Shown here one piece after another: positions 8,737 through 16,682 of a stretch of 64,000 nt of DNA (within the stretch, counting starts at the first letter, position 1; each line of letters starts with the position of its first letter). The notes below the pieces were generated by a model. The model did no database searches. It worked only from the letters and a program-made list of their open reading frames with translations, and had not been told where the DNA came from. The position numbers and the translations under genes are program-made. This DNA comes from Rhizobium sp. NXC14 (GTDB lineage Bacteria > Pseudomonadota > Alphaproteobacteria > Rhizobiales > Rhizobiaceae), in contig NZ_CP021033.1 in NCBI RefSeq assembly GCF_002117485.1, positions 310,001 to 374,000 of the forward strand, given 5' to 3'.

Positions 8737-8795
8737 GCGCGCACGTCTTTGCTGGCCGCCGCCACATACCGGAAAACTTAAGAGGGGATCGAGCA

Positions 8796-9395
8796 ATGAA
8801 ATCAGCATTCAAGAGCAGCTTGCTGGCTTTGGCCGGCATCGCGCTTCCTGCCGTCGCCTCCGCCCATCCCGCGATCGGCGAAGCGGCGGGTTTCAGCCAT
8901 GGCTTTGCCCATCCGATATCCGGCCTCGATCATATCCTCGCCATGGTGATGGTCGGCATTTTCGCCTTTCAGCTCGGCGGCCGCGCCGTATGGCTTGTGC
9001 CGACGACCTTCGTTCTGGTGATGGCACTCGGCGGTCTCCTTGGCGTCTCCGGTATCAATGTTCCCTTTGTTGAAACCGGTATCGCGCTTTCAGTCGTCGT
9101 GCTTGGCGCCGTTGTGGCGTTCAATGTCAAGGCGCCGCTCGCCGCAGCGGCCGGTATCATCGGCCTTTTCGCCATTTTCCATGGTCATGCGCACGGCGCT
9201 GAAATGCCGGAAAATGCTGCGGGCGGCGCCTATGCCGCCGGTTTCATGGTCGCCACGGCACTGTTGCACGCCGCTGGCCTCGCGCTTGGCTACGCCGTCG
9301 GGCACGCCGGCAAACGTCAAGGCGTGTTGGTGACGCGCACGGCCGGCAGCATTGCTGCCCTCGCCGGCGTCGGCCTCCTGTCCGGCTTGATCTGA
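8796..9395 (+). CDS. HupE/UreJ family metal permease
   Basis: 199 aa. A signal peptide (LLALAGIALPAVASA) ends just before HPAIGEA, so the mature protein starts with the conserved His. HPISGLDH (H39, D45, H46) and FHGHAHG are the metal-binding signatures of HupE/UreJ permeases, which move nickel or cobalt. About six membrane helices follow. It is not next to hydrogenase or urease genes here; the role is probably Ni/Co uptake for enzymes encoded elsewhere. GAGGGG about 9 bases upstream supports the ATG, and a strong terminator follows. Confidence 0.9.
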   Translation: MKSAFKSSLLALAGIALPAVASAHPAIGEAAGFSHGFAHPISGLDHILAMVMVGIFAFQLGGRAVWLVPTTFVLVMALGGLLGVSGINVPFVETGIALSVVVLGAVVAFNVKAPLAAAAGIIGLFAIFHGHAHGAEMPENAAGGAYAAGFMVATALLHAAGLALGYAVGHAGKRQGVLVTRTAGSIAALAGVGLLSGLI

Positions 9396-9453
9396 GCCTG
9401 ACGCCATCCCAGCCGGCCCCGCAGGGGCGGCCGCACCTGATATCGCAGTCACC

Positions 9454-9486
9454 AAACGCCCGGCAACACCTTGCCGGGCGTTTTTT
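9454..9486 (+). terminator. Rho-independent terminator after the HupE/UreJ gene
   Basis: ACGCCCGGCAA pairs perfectly with TTGCCGGGCGT over a CACC loop, followed by six Ts. A textbook intrinsic terminator that isolates the HupE gene from the cyd operon. Confidence 0.92.
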
Positions 9487-9511
9487 CGTCGCCTCGCAAA
9501 TTGCTACAGAC

Positions 9512-9553
9512 TTGATTTAAGTCAAATCCATCGGCGCCGGGGCAGGCTATATA
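9512..9553 (+). promoter_or_regulatory. FixK/FNR box with class II promoter upstream of the cyd operon
   Basis: TTGATTTAAGTCAA (9512-9525) matches the FNR/FixK consensus TTGAY-N4-RTCAA. A TATATA hexamer at 9548-9553 places the expected start site near 9560, so the box is centred at about -41.5, exactly the class II activator position. This predicts induction of the operon at low oxygen by FixK or FnrN. Confidence 0.75.
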
Positions 9554-9610
9554 TGGTGCATGATCAACGAACCGACGGGCATCCAAATTGACGCAGGGCC
9601 GTCTTGCAGA

Positions 9611-9640
9611 TTGTCGGCCGGGTCCGAAAGTCTGTATAGT
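9611..9640 (+). promoter_or_regulatory. Second (sigma-70-type) promoter of the cyd operon
   Basis: TTGTCG (9611-9616) and TATAGT (9635-9640) are separated by 18 bases; the start site would be near 9647, inside the palindrome at 9643-9660. It lies about 40 bases before the regulator gene. Confidence 0.5.
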
Positions 9641-9642
9641 AG

Positions 9643-9660
9643 TTTCAGAAATTTCTGAAA
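9643..9660. promoter_or_regulatory. Perfect 18-bp palindrome, candidate operator of the GbsR/MarR regulator
   Basis: TTTCAGAAATTTCTGAAA is a perfect palindrome 23 bases before the regulator's start codon and directly downstream of a -10 hexamer. The position is suited to blocking transcription start, so autorepression by the adjacent regulator is the simplest reading. Confidence 0.65.
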
Positions 9661-9683
9661 TCACAGACGACACGGAAACGACC

Positions 9684-10262
9684 ATGAATCTTCCGCCTCT
9701 TGTCCAGTCCTTTGTTCTCCATTTCGGCGAAATGGGCTCGCGCTGGGGGATCAACCGCACAGTCGGCCAGATCTACGCCCTGCTCTTCGTCTCCCCTGCA
9801 CCGCTTTGCGCGGAAGAGATCGCCGATTCTCTCGGCATCTCGCGGTCCAACGTGTCGATGAGCCTGCGTGAATTGCAGGCCTGGAACCTCGTCCTGCTCA
9901 AGCACAAGCCGGATGACCGCCGCGATTTCTTCACCACGCCGGATGATGTCTGGCAGATATTGCGGACGCTCGCCGAGGAGCGAAAGAAGCGGGAAGTCGA
10001 TCCGACGCTGTCGGTTCTGCGCGAGATCCTGATGCAGCGCCCTGCCAGCGAAGCCGAGCGCTATGCCCAGGAGCGCATGGGCGAGATGCACACGCTGATC
10101 GAACAACTGACCCATTGGTATGAAGATGTGAAACAACTTGAAACGGAAAGGCTCGCAACGTTACTCTCGCTTGGCGCGAAAGTGACAAAGCTTCTGGAGG
10201 CCAAGGACCGGGTCGTCTCGCTCGGCCGAGCCCGCCGGCCGAATCCTGCGAACAAGAGTTAG
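9684..10262 (+). CDS. GbsR/MarR-family transcriptional regulator of the cyd operon
   Basis: 192 aa with a winged-helix domain: GQIYALLFVSPAPLCAEEIA, then recognition helix LGISRSNVSMSLRELQAW and wing LLKHKPDDRRDFF. A long charged helix follows (about 85-160), the dimerisation region seen in GbsR-type regulators. The frame is open upstream, but MNLPPLVQSFV at 9684 is the natural start because it leaves the palindrome and promoter outside the gene. It is 4 bases from cydD and surely co-transcribed, so it probably controls cytochrome bd assembly genes and itself. Confidence 0.88.
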   Translation: MNLPPLVQSFVLHFGEMGSRWGINRTVGQIYALLFVSPAPLCAEEIADSLGISRSNVSMSLRELQAWNLVLLKHKPDDRRDFFTTPDDVWQILRTLAEERKKREVDPTLSVLREILMQRPASEAERYAQERMGEMHTLIEQLTHWYEDVKQLETERLATLLSLGAKVTKLLEAKDRVVSLGRARRPNPANKS

Positions 10263-10266
10263 CGCC

Positions 10267-11994
10267 ATGGGCACTGCTTTCTTCGACGCGACAAACGAAG
10301 TGGAAATCCGGCCGCGCAATTGCGAGCCGCTATCGTCGCACTCCGACGCGGGAAAAGGCCAGTTGCGCAATGCGGCGATGCTGCAGGCGCTGGCCGCCGC
10401 CTTCTGGATCCCGCAGGCGGGATTGCTGGCCGTGTCGGTCGATCGTATTGCCGATGGCGGCGGGCTGCACAACGTGCTTTGGCTGGCCTTCGGCATCCTC
10501 GCCCTTGGATTGATAAAAAGCTGTCTGGAGGCGGCTGGCGGCCGTCTGGCCTTCCGGGCCGCACGCACGGAACTCACTCGCAAGCGCCAACTCGCTGTCG
10601 CTGCCCTTTCCCAATCGTCGCCGACCGACCGCGGCCGGCCGGCATCAGGCAAAGCCGCAAGCGTCATCGGCGAACAGGCCGAACTCATCGTGCTCTATCT
10701 CGCGCGCTTCCAGCCGGCACGCATCAAGGCGAGCCTTGTGCCGTTCGTCATCCTTGTCTTTATCATGCCGGTCTCCTGGGTCGCCGCTCTGGTCCTGCTG
10801 CTTGCCGCGCCGCTGATCCCCATCTTCATGGCGCTGATCGGTTGGCGCGCCCAGGCGGCAAGCGAAAGACAGCTTGTCGCAACCGGCGGTCTCAACTGCT
10901 TCCTGCTCGATCGGCTGCGCGGACTGACGACGATCCGCGCGCTCGACGCAGTCGATGCAACGGCCGGGCGGCTGCGTCACGAGGCGGAATTGCTGCGCGC
11001 GCGCACCATGTCCGTGCTGAAGGTCGCCTTTCTGTCCTCGGCGGTGCTCGAGCTTTTCGCCGCCCTCGGCGTGGCGATGATAGCCGTCTATGTCGGCTTC
11101 AGCCTGCTCGGCGAAATCCGCTTCGGAACCTGGTCAGGCCGGCTCGATCTGGAGGACGGCTTGTTCATCCTGCTGCTCGCGCCCGCCTTCTTCGAGCCGC
11201 TGCGTGAACTCTCGGCCGTTTGGCATGACCGGGCGGCCGGTGAATCGGCGCTGAAGGCCCTGGATGGGCTTGCCGCCGATGCTTTGCCGATCGCCGGGGC
11301 GGCTGAGGCAGTGTTAACCGCTGGCGGCAAGGCTCCTGACATCTACCTCGAAAATCTTGCCTTCCGTTACGGCGCCGACGAGCCGCTTGTCCTCGACGGC
11401 TTCAACCTAAAAATCGCTGCCGGTGAACATCTGGCGCTGCTCGGCGCCAGCGGTTGCGGCAAGTCGACGCTTCTTTCGCTGATATCAGGGCTGGCGCCAT
11501 GTGGCGGCCGCATCGTCGTCGGCGGCATCGAACTTCGGGATGAAACTGCCGCCATCCTGAGGGGTGCGATGGCATGGATCGGCCAGAAGCCGCATATCTT
11601 TGCCGGCACCGTCGCGGCCAATATTGCGCTCGGAAGGCCCGGCATCTCACGCGGCAATGTGGCGGACGCGCTCGATGCCGTCAGCCTCGGAAAGGTGGCC
11701 GACGCCTATGGCAGCCGGCCGCTCGGAGAAGGCGGGATCGGGCTTTCCGGCGGCGAGGCGCTGCGGCTTGCGATCGCGCGCGCGGCCTGCAATCCGCATC
11801 TGGAGATCATTCTGGCCGACGAGCCGACCGCCCATCTCGACGCCGCCACCGCGGCTGATGTGGCAGAGAGCCTGCTTGCGCTCGCACGGGGCCGTACCCT
11901 CGTCGTTGCGACACACGATCCGCAGCTTGCTGCTCGCATGCATCGAACTGTCCGCATCGACACCGATTTCGTCATGAGGGAGGCCGCCGAATGA
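10267..11994 (+). CDS. cydD: CydD, thiol reductant ABC exporter subunit
   Basis: 575 aa half-transporter with an N-terminal six-helix membrane domain and a C-terminal ATPase domain. Walker A is GASGCGKST (about 394-402), the signature is LSGGEALRLAIARA and Walker B is IILADEPTAHLD. CydDC heterodimers export glutathione/cysteine or otherwise handle haem and thiols, and are needed to assemble cytochrome bd. The stop overlaps the cydC start by ATGA, so the subunits are translationally coupled. Order and context (cydD-cydC-cydA-cydB-cydX) confirm the identity. Confidence 0.95.
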   Translation: MGTAFFDATNEVEIRPRNCEPLSSHSDAGKGQLRNAAMLQALAAAFWIPQAGLLAVSVDRIADGGGLHNVLWLAFGILALGLIKSCLEAAGGRLAFRAARTELTRKRQLAVAALSQSSPTDRGRPASGKAASVIGEQAELIVLYLARFQPARIKASLVPFVILVFIMPVSWVAALVLLLAAPLIPIFMALIGWRAQAASERQLVATGGLNCFLLDRLRGLTTIRALDAVDATAGRLRHEAELLRARTMSVLKVAFLSSAVLELFAALGVAMIAVYVGFSLLGEIRFGTWSGRLDLEDGLFILLLAPAFFEPLRELSAVWHDRAAGESALKALDGLAADALPIAGAAEAVLTAGGKAPDIYLENLAFRYGADEPLVLDGFNLKIAAGEHLALLGASGCGKSTLLSLISGLAPCGGRIVVGGIELRDETAAILRGAMAWIGQKPHIFAGTVAANIALGRPGISRGNVADALDAVSLGKVADAYGSRPLGEGGIGLSGGEALRLAIARAACNPHLEIILADEPTAHLDAATAADVAESLLALARGRTLVVATHDPQLAARMHRTVRIDTDFVMREAAE

Positions 11995-13682
11995 GTTTCC
12001 TTGTTGCAGACATCAGACCGATCCTCATTCTGTTCTTTGCCGAGCGCCGGCGCGCGCTGCTGCTCGGTGCTGCGCTTTCGGCAGCGACGGTGACGGCGGG
12101 CATTGCACTGCTGGGCCTGTCCGGTTGGTTCATCACAGCCACCTCGCTTGCCGGCCTTTCGGCCGTGGCTGCCATGACCTTCGACGTCTTTGCGCCGGCT
12201 GCCGCCATCCGCCTGCTCGCCATCATCAGGACAGCGGCTCGCTACGGTGAAAGACTTGCCACCCATGAGGCGACGCTCGGTGTGCTCGCCGCGCTCCGCG
12301 AGAGGCTGTTTCGCGGCTTTGCCGAACCGGGTGCCGCCCGGGCTCTCTTGCGCTGCCCCGCGCGGTTGCTCTTCCGGCTGACGGCCGATATCGATGCGCT
12401 CGATTCCCTCTATCTCCGCATTCTCGTGCCGGCCGCCGTCGCAATCGGCGCAGCACTGGCTGCGAGCGTGGTGCTGGGGCTGATGCATCCCTTGTTCGGC
12501 CTATCCTTCGGCCTCTTTCTCGCCGGCGCCGGCCTCGGCCTGCCATGGATCGGCGGCCGCGCGGCGCGCAAGCATGCCCGCCGGCGCGCCCATGGCATCG
12601 AGGCCCTGCGCTCTCGGACGATCGATCTCGTCGCCGGCCAGACCGACCTGCTGATGGCCGGCCGGCTTGAGGCCCAGAGGAGCGCGATTGCTGCTGCCGA
12701 CAGCTATGCCGCTCATGCCGATGACGGGCTGAATCGCGTCGAAACCGGTCTGGCCTTCGGCTTCGGCCTCGTCTCGGCCTTGCTGCTGACGGCTTCGTTG
12801 CTTGCCGTGGCGGCGCTTGGAGAGACGAAGGCGATCACCGCGCCTGTCGCGGCCCTCGGCCTGCTCGTCGCCTTGGCGGCCGTCGAACCCTTCGCGGCGC
12901 TGCGTCGCGGCGCCCTGGAACTCGGCCGGACGCTGCTGGCAGCGAGACGCATCTCGCCAAGGCTTGCCGCCGCGGCGGCAACGGAGCCATTGGCGCTACC
13001 GATGCCCGGATATGCCTTTGCACTTGCTGGCGCGTCCGCCTTCCATGAAAATTCCGCGGTGCCTGCTCTTGAGAGCATCAAGCTTGCGCTACGGCAGGGC
13101 GAACGGCTGGCAGTCATCGGCGCGAGCGGCGCGGGCAAATCAAGCCTGCTGGCTCTGCTTTCCGGCGAATTGCAGGCGAGGTCGGGAACCGTCGCCGCAG
13201 TGACGGCGACCCTGCTGACGCAACGGACGGAACTCTTCGAGGATAGTCTGCGCGGCAATCTGCTTCTTGCCGATCCGGATGCGAGCAGGGCCCATCTGCA
13301 CGATGCGCTCGCCGCCGCCGGCCTGCTGGCCGATGTCGATGCCATGCCGCAAGGGCTTGAGACGCGGCTCGGCGAAGGCGGCCTCGGCCTTTCCGGCGGC
13401 CAATCGCGCCGGCTGGCGCTTGCCCGGCTTTTCCTGCGCGATACGCCGCTCTGGCTGCTAGACGAGCCGACCGAAGGCCTCGACGGCGCCACCGCCCGCG
13501 ATGTGCTCCAGCGCCTGTCGGCGATGGCAGCGGGCCGCTCGCTTGTCATCGCGACCCATATCCGCCGCGAGGCCGCGATTGCAGACTGCATCGCCGTCAT
13601 CGAAGGCGGCCGCATTTCAGAGATTTCGCGCCGCGGAGAGGCGGCGTTCGAAAAGGCGCTCGACCGGCTTCGGCCGGATTGA
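11991..13682 (+). CDS. cydC: CydC, thiol reductant ABC exporter subunit
   Basis: 563 aa, the second half of the CydDC heterodimer. It has a membrane domain (about 15-300) and an ATPase domain with Walker A GASGAGKSS, signature LSGGQSRRLALARL and Walker B LLDEPTEGLD. The last Walker A position is Ser-Ser rather than Ser-Thr, a tolerated change. It follows cydD with a 4-base overlap and precedes cydA by 77 bases, which allows a separate ribosome site (GGGAGAAAG) for the oxidase. Confidence 0.95.
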   Translation: MSFLVADIRPILILFFAERRRALLLGAALSAATVTAGIALLGLSGWFITATSLAGLSAVAAMTFDVFAPAAAIRLLAIIRTAARYGERLATHEATLGVLAALRERLFRGFAEPGAARALLRCPARLLFRLTADIDALDSLYLRILVPAAVAIGAALAASVVLGLMHPLFGLSFGLFLAGAGLGLPWIGGRAARKHARRRAHGIEALRSRTIDLVAGQTDLLMAGRLEAQRSAIAAADSYAAHADDGLNRVETGLAFGFGLVSALLLTASLLAVAALGETKAITAPVAALGLLVALAAVEPFAALRRGALELGRTLLAARRISPRLAAAAATEPLALPMPGYAFALAGASAFHENSAVPALESIKLALRQGERLAVIGASGAGKSSLLALLSGELQARSGTVAAVTATLLTQRTELFEDSLRGNLLLADPDASRAHLHDALAAAGLLADVDAMPQGLETRLGEGGLGLSGGQSRRLALARLFLRDTPLWLLDEPTEGLDGATARDVLQRLSAMAAGRSLVIATHIRREAAIADCIAVIEGGRISEISRRGEAAFEKALDRLRPD

Positions 13683-13759
13683 GCCAGACCCGCATGCCCT
13701 CAGGCGCCAGCCGGCGCTGAGGAACGCTCCGTACCCCGTGGGACCGTGGGAGAAAGACA

Positions 13760-15340
13760 ATGGAATTAGATATCGTCGCGCTATCGCGCTTCCAATTCGC
13801 GCTGACGGCGCTTTACCACTTCCTGTTCGTGCCGCTGACGCTCGGCCTTTCCGTGCTGCTGGCGATCATGGAAACCGTCTATGTCATGACTGGCCGCCAG
13901 ATCTGGCGGCAGATGACGAAATTCTGGGGGACGCTGTTCGGCATCAATTTCGTGCTCGGCGTGGCCACCGGTATCGTCATGGAATTCCAGTTCGGCATGA
14001 ACTGGAGCTATTACAGTTACTATGTCGGCGACATCTTCGGCGCGCCGCTGGCGATCGAGGGCCTGATGGCCTTCTTCCTCGAGGCGACCTTCGTCGGACT
14101 GTTCTTCTTCGGCTGGGACAAGCTGTCGAAGGTCGGCCACCTCGTCGCTACGTGGGCGGTGGCGCTCGGCTCTAACTTTTCCGCACTTTGGATCCTCATC
14201 GCCAACGGCTGGATGCAGAACCCGGTGGGATCGGCGCTCAATCCGCAGACGATGCGTATGGAGATAACAAGCTTCTTCGACGTCGTCTTCAACCCGGTCG
14301 CCCAGGCGAAATTCGTCCATACGGTGTCGGCGGGTTACGTCTGCGCTTCGATCTTCGTGCTCGGCGTCTCGGCCTGGTATGTGATCAAGGGCCGGCACAT
14401 CGAACTGGCCAAGCGCTCGATGACGGTGGCGGCATCCTTCGGCCTTGCCTCGGCGCTGTCGGTGGTCGTGCTTGGCGACGAGAGCGGTTATCTCGCGACC
14501 GAGAACCAGAAGATGAAGCTTGCCGCCATCGAAGGCATGTGGAAGACCGAGCCGGCTCCGGCCGCCTTCACCGCCTTCGGTTTCCCGGATCAGGAAGCAC
14601 GTGAAACACATTTCGCCGCGCATATCCCCTGGGTCATGGGTCTGATCGGCACGCGGTCGCTGACAACAGAGATTCCCGGTATCGACAAGCTCGAACAGCA
14701 GGCCGAAACCCGCATCCGCGACGGCATCAAGGCTTACGACGCGCTGATGCAGATCCGCGCCGCACCCGCACAGGATCAGGTGGCGCAGGAAGTCCGCACT
14801 TCCTTCGAGGATCTCGGCCACGATCTCGGTTACGCCCTTCTTCTGAAGCGCTATGTCGACGATCCGCGTCAGGCGACCGACGCGCAAATCGCTCAGGCGG
14901 CGCGCGATACCATCCCGCACGTGCCGACGCTCTTCTGGTCCTTCCGCATCATGGTCGGCCTCGGCATCTTCTTCATCCTGCTGACATCAACCTTTTTCTG
15001 GCTGTCGGCGCGGCGCCATCTCGACAAGTATCCGCTGCTTCTGAGGATTGCCGTTCTAGCGATTCCCCTCCCCTGGGTCGCCATCGAGCTTGGCTGGGTG
15101 GTTGCCGAATTTGGCCGCCAGCCCTGGGTGATCGAAGGCGTGCTGCCGACGGCGGCGGCCGTCTCCAGCCTCGGCGCAGGCACCGTGCTTTTGACGATCA
15201 TCGGTTTTGCCGCGCTTTACACGGTGCTGATCGTCATCGAGATGAGGCTGATGATCAAGGCGATCCGCCAGGGACCGGAGCCGGACGACGAGCCGGAAGC
15301 CGTCCTGATTTCCGAAACCCTCGTCCCGGCCGCGGAGTGA
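13760..15340 (+). CDS. cydA: Cytochrome bd ubiquinol oxidase subunit I
   Basis: 526 aa, standard for CydA of the long-Q-loop or intermediate class. The N-terminal helix has the haem ligand histidine (ALYHFLFVPLTLGLS, H20); FVHTVSAGYV around 190 holds the haem b558 histidine; GRQPWVIEGVLPT is the conserved motif after the Q-loop. It carries haems b558, b595 and d and oxidises quinol at high oxygen affinity, conserving energy in microaerobic conditions. GGGAGAAAG lies just upstream. Its expression fits the FixK/FNR box ahead of the operon. Confidence 0.97.
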   Translation: MELDIVALSRFQFALTALYHFLFVPLTLGLSVLLAIMETVYVMTGRQIWRQMTKFWGTLFGINFVLGVATGIVMEFQFGMNWSYYSYYVGDIFGAPLAIEGLMAFFLEATFVGLFFFGWDKLSKVGHLVATWAVALGSNFSALWILIANGWMQNPVGSALNPQTMRMEITSFFDVVFNPVAQAKFVHTVSAGYVCASIFVLGVSAWYVIKGRHIELAKRSMTVAASFGLASALSVVVLGDESGYLATENQKMKLAAIEGMWKTEPAPAAFTAFGFPDQEARETHFAAHIPWVMGLIGTRSLTTEIPGIDKLEQQAETRIRDGIKAYDALMQIRAAPAQDQVAQEVRTSFEDLGHDLGYALLLKRYVDDPRQATDAQIAQAARDTIPHVPTLFWSFRIMVGLGIFFILLTSTFFWLSARRHLDKYPLLLRIAVLAIPLPWVAIELGWVVAEFGRQPWVIEGVLPTAAAVSSLGAGTVLLTIIGFAALYTVLIVIEMRLMIKAIRQGPEPDDEPEAVLISETLVPAAE

Positions 15341-15346
15341 CCTGCT

Positions 15347-16501
15347 ATGATCCTTCACGAACTCATCGATTATGAAACCCTGCGCGTCATCTGGTGGCTG
15401 CTGCTCGGCGTGCTGCTGATCGCCTTTGCGACGACAGGTGGCTTCGACCTTGGCGTCGGCACGCTGCTGCCTTTCGTCGCCAGGACCGATACGGAACGGC
15501 GCGTGGCGATCAACACGATCGGCGCCACCTGGGAAGGCAACCAGGTCTGGCTGATCCTCGGTGGCGGCGCCATCTTCGCCGCATGGCCGCCGCTTTATGC
15601 AGTCTCCTTCTCGGGCTTTTATCTCGCGATGTTTGCGATCCTCCTAGCGCTCATTCTTCGTCCGGTGGGTTTCAAATATCGGTCAAAGCGGGACAGTTCG
15701 CGCTGGCGCAACGGCTGGGACTGGGCGCTCTTCATCGGCGGCTTCGTGCCGGCGCTGATCTTCGGCGTCGCCGTCGGCAATGTGCTGCAGGGCGTGCCCT
15801 TCCGCTTCGCCGACGATATGCGGATTTTCTACGAAGGCTCGTTCTTTGCCTTGCTCAACCCCTATGCGTTGCTCTGCGGCCTGCTCTCCGTCGCCATGCT
15901 GACCATGCATGGCGCGGCCTGGCTGGTGCTGAAGGCGCGCGGGCCGGTTGCGGAACGGGCGAGGAGTTATGGCAGCATCGCCGCCCTTGCCGCGATCTTG
16001 CTGTTTGCCCTCGGGGGCCTCTTCCTGTGGTTCGGTGTCGGCGGCTACCGTATCACCAGCGATATCAGCCCGATCGGACCTTCCAATCCGCTGCTGAAAA
16101 CGGTGGTGATCGAAAAGAGCGCCTGGCTTGCCAATTACACCGCCCATTCCTGGATGATCCTGGCACCCGTCCTCGGCTTTGCCGGTGCGGCATTGGCCTT
16201 CATCGCCATGCGGGCAAGGCGCGAGGTGATGACGCTGCTCTTCAGCAAAGTCGCGATCTTTGGCATCATTTCGACGGTCGGTCTCTCGATGTTCCCGTTC
16301 ATCCTGCCCTCCTCGCTCGATCCGCGATCGAGCCTGACGGTCTGGGATGCATCCTCCAGCCATATGACGCTGTTCATCATGCTCGTCGTGTCGGTAATTT
16401 TCCTGCCGATCATCTTTGCCTACACCGCCTGGGTCTACAAGGTTTTGTGGGGCAAGGTCGACGAGAAGTCCGTCACCGACAAGAACAGTCACGCTTACTG
16501 A
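15347..16501 (+). CDS. cydB: Cytochrome bd ubiquinol oxidase subunit II
   Basis: 384 aa membrane protein that pairs with CydA. The N-terminus has the family signature (LRVIWWLLLGVLLIAF followed by GGFDLGVGTLLPF), then GATWEGNQVWLILGGGAIFAAWP, strongly conserved in CydB. About eight or nine membrane helices. It starts 6 bases after cydA and is followed by cydX after 13 bases. Confidence 0.97.
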   Translation: MILHELIDYETLRVIWWLLLGVLLIAFATTGGFDLGVGTLLPFVARTDTERRVAINTIGATWEGNQVWLILGGGAIFAAWPPLYAVSFSGFYLAMFAILLALILRPVGFKYRSKRDSSRWRNGWDWALFIGGFVPALIFGVAVGNVLQGVPFRFADDMRIFYEGSFFALLNPYALLCGLLSVAMLTMHGAAWLVLKARGPVAERARSYGSIAALAAILLFALGGLFLWFGVGGYRITSDISPIGPSNPLLKTVVIEKSAWLANYTAHSWMILAPVLGFAGAALAFIAMRARREVMTLLFSKVAIFGIISTVGLSMFPFILPSSLDPRSSLTVWDASSSHMTLFIMLVVSVIFLPIIFAYTAWVYKVLWGKVDEKSVTDKNSHAY

Positions 16502-16514
16502 GGGAGACGAAACG

Positions 16515-16637
16515 ATGTGGTATTTCGCATGGATCCTTGGCCTGCCGCTGGCAGCCGCCTTCGCCGTCCTCAACGCCATGTGGTACGAGCTGATGGACGA
16601 TGCCGCCAGAAAGAAGGCGTCAGAGGCGCAGAAGTAG
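16515..16637 (+). CDS. cydX: CydX, small accessory subunit of cytochrome bd
   Basis: 40 aa with a single membrane helix: MWYFAWILGLPLAAAFAVLN, then WYEL and a short charged tail (DDAARKKASEAQK). This matches the CydX/YbgT family in length, N-terminal MWYF and the conserved Glu after the helix (E25). CydX stabilises the haems of CydAB. GGGAGACGAAACG lies immediately upstream. It is the last gene of the operon and easily missed because of its size. Confidence 0.92.
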   Translation: MWYFAWILGLPLAAAFAVLNAMWYELMDDAARKKASEAQK

Positions 16638-16645
16638 ACATGAAA

Positions 16646-16670
16646 GGGGCGCGGTCCGAAGCCGCGCCCC
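16646..16670. terminator. GC-rich hairpin ending the cyd operon
   Basis: GGGGCGCGG pairs with CCGCGCCCC over a 7-base loop, 9 bases after the cydX stop and 13 before the end of the convergent gene. No clear T-run; probably serves both directions. Confidence 0.65.
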
Positions 16671-16682
16671 TCCCCTCGTTCA

